NCBI RefSeq assembly: GCF_000371785.1
Contig: NZ_AQUI01000002.1
Coordinates: 590,590 to 654,589, forward strand
DNA: 64,000 bases
Direction of reading: 5' to 3'
Source of the DNA: Actinopolyspora halophila DSM 43834
GTDB taxonomy: Bacteria > Actinomycetota > Actinomycetes > Mycobacteriales > Pseudonocardiaceae
Shown in pieces: positions 63,822 to 64,000 of the stretch (its first letter is position 1; each line of letters begins with the position of its first letter). The notes under the pieces were generated by a model. It made no database searches, was not told the DNA's origin, and saw only the letters and a program-made list of their open reading frames with translations. A program made the translations under genes and the position numbers.

Positions 63822-64000
63822 TCAGCGTCCCCGCTCGTACGCGTCGAACGCCGCCAGCTGCTCCGCCGACAGCGAGGGGCGCACCCGTGAGCGCGCGGCC
63901 TCGACGTGCGTGGTCGAGACCTCGGTCGCGTCCATGCTCTCCCGCAGCGCGGAAAGAGCCGCCTCCCTGACCAGCGCTGAGCAGTCGGCGGCCGAATACC
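63822..64000 (-). CDS. Cdc48-type AAA ATPase, C-terminal end (runs off right edge)
   Basis: The last 58 codons before TGA 63822-63824 are visible. They read YSAADCSALVREAALSALRE followed by STTHVEAARSRVRPSLSAEQ and end FDAYERGR. This is the helical lid and C-terminal tail of the second AAA module of actinobacterial Cdc48/VCP-like ATPases (GYSAAD, REAALxAxRE). The ATP site is outside the window. Confidence 0.75.
   Translation of the reverse strand, partial: YSAADCSALVREAALSALRESMDATEVSTTHVEAARSRVRPSLSAEQLAAFDAYERGR

Overview
The window is high-GC DNA with actinobacterial traits: GTG and TTG starts, translationally coupled genes, and families largely confined to Actinomycetes (AfsR/SARP regulator, DasR-like GntR, EspG, DUF397 with XRE-DUF5753, DUF574, DUF3159, DUF3263 plus LytR_C, Cdc48-type AAA ATPase). 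An ectoine operon suggests a salt-adapted member of the Pseudonocardiales, for example near Actinopolyspora or Saccharopolyspora. That placement is inference from gene content.

Positions 1-10219 hold a tightly coupled minus-strand operon that looks like a DISARM-related anti-phage island. In transcription order it encodes a GHKL-ATPase/SF2-helicase fusion, a NERD-nuclease/SF1 helicase, DrmA and DrmB; DrmB runs off the left edge. The genes overlap by 4, 4 and 20 bases. The island ends near 10928-10975, where the 3' part of a tRNA-Thr(TGT) gene stands without its 5' half, the usual scar of tRNA-targeted integration. Directly beyond the scar is a second candidate defence pair (11298-15538): an AddB/Cas4-like iron-sulfur PD-(D/E)XK nuclease and an SF1 helicase.

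Positions 15.6-30 kb are mainly chromosomal housekeeping and accessory genes: a GNAT, a PLP dehydratase, a PLP sulfur-amino-acid lyase with a divergent Lrp regulator, a toxin-antitoxin pair with iterated operator repeats, a PAP2 phosphatase, a frameshifted DUF397 gene, membrane proteins, a spermidine-synthase-like enzyme, a secreted CocE-type hydrolase, a DUF574 methyltransferase and a secreted trypsin. ectABC (30359-32825) follows. After it come an ADP-ribosylglycohydrolase homologue with altered metal motifs, a large SARP-NB-ARC-TPR regulator, an SGNH hydrolase, a type VII secretion fragment (PPE-like tail protein plus EspG) and a DUF3159 membrane protein.

Positions 42.9-46.2 kb form an amino-sugar module: a GlcNAc-kinase-like protein, a SIS-domain protein and a DasR-like regulator with a dre-like operator in the divergent promoter. 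Thiamine genes occupy 48.9-51.9 kb (thiE; TPP riboswitch-thiO-thiS-thiG) and 57.6-60.6 kb (TPP riboswitch-thiC, then thiD). Between them lie an orphan FtsX-type permease, a FUSC transporter and an XRE/DUF397 module. The right end carries a Uma2 protein, peptide deformylase, DUF3263, a LytR_C protein and the C-terminus of a Cdc48-type ATPase.

Scattered through the intergenic gaps is a family of large palindromic repeats of about 385-415 bp with imperfect terminal inverted arms. Each arm folds into a long hairpin capped by a conserved GTAG-CGAC-CTAC loop, and stems differ between copies by compensatory changes. I do not recognise the family; it resembles a MITE or a structured-RNA element.
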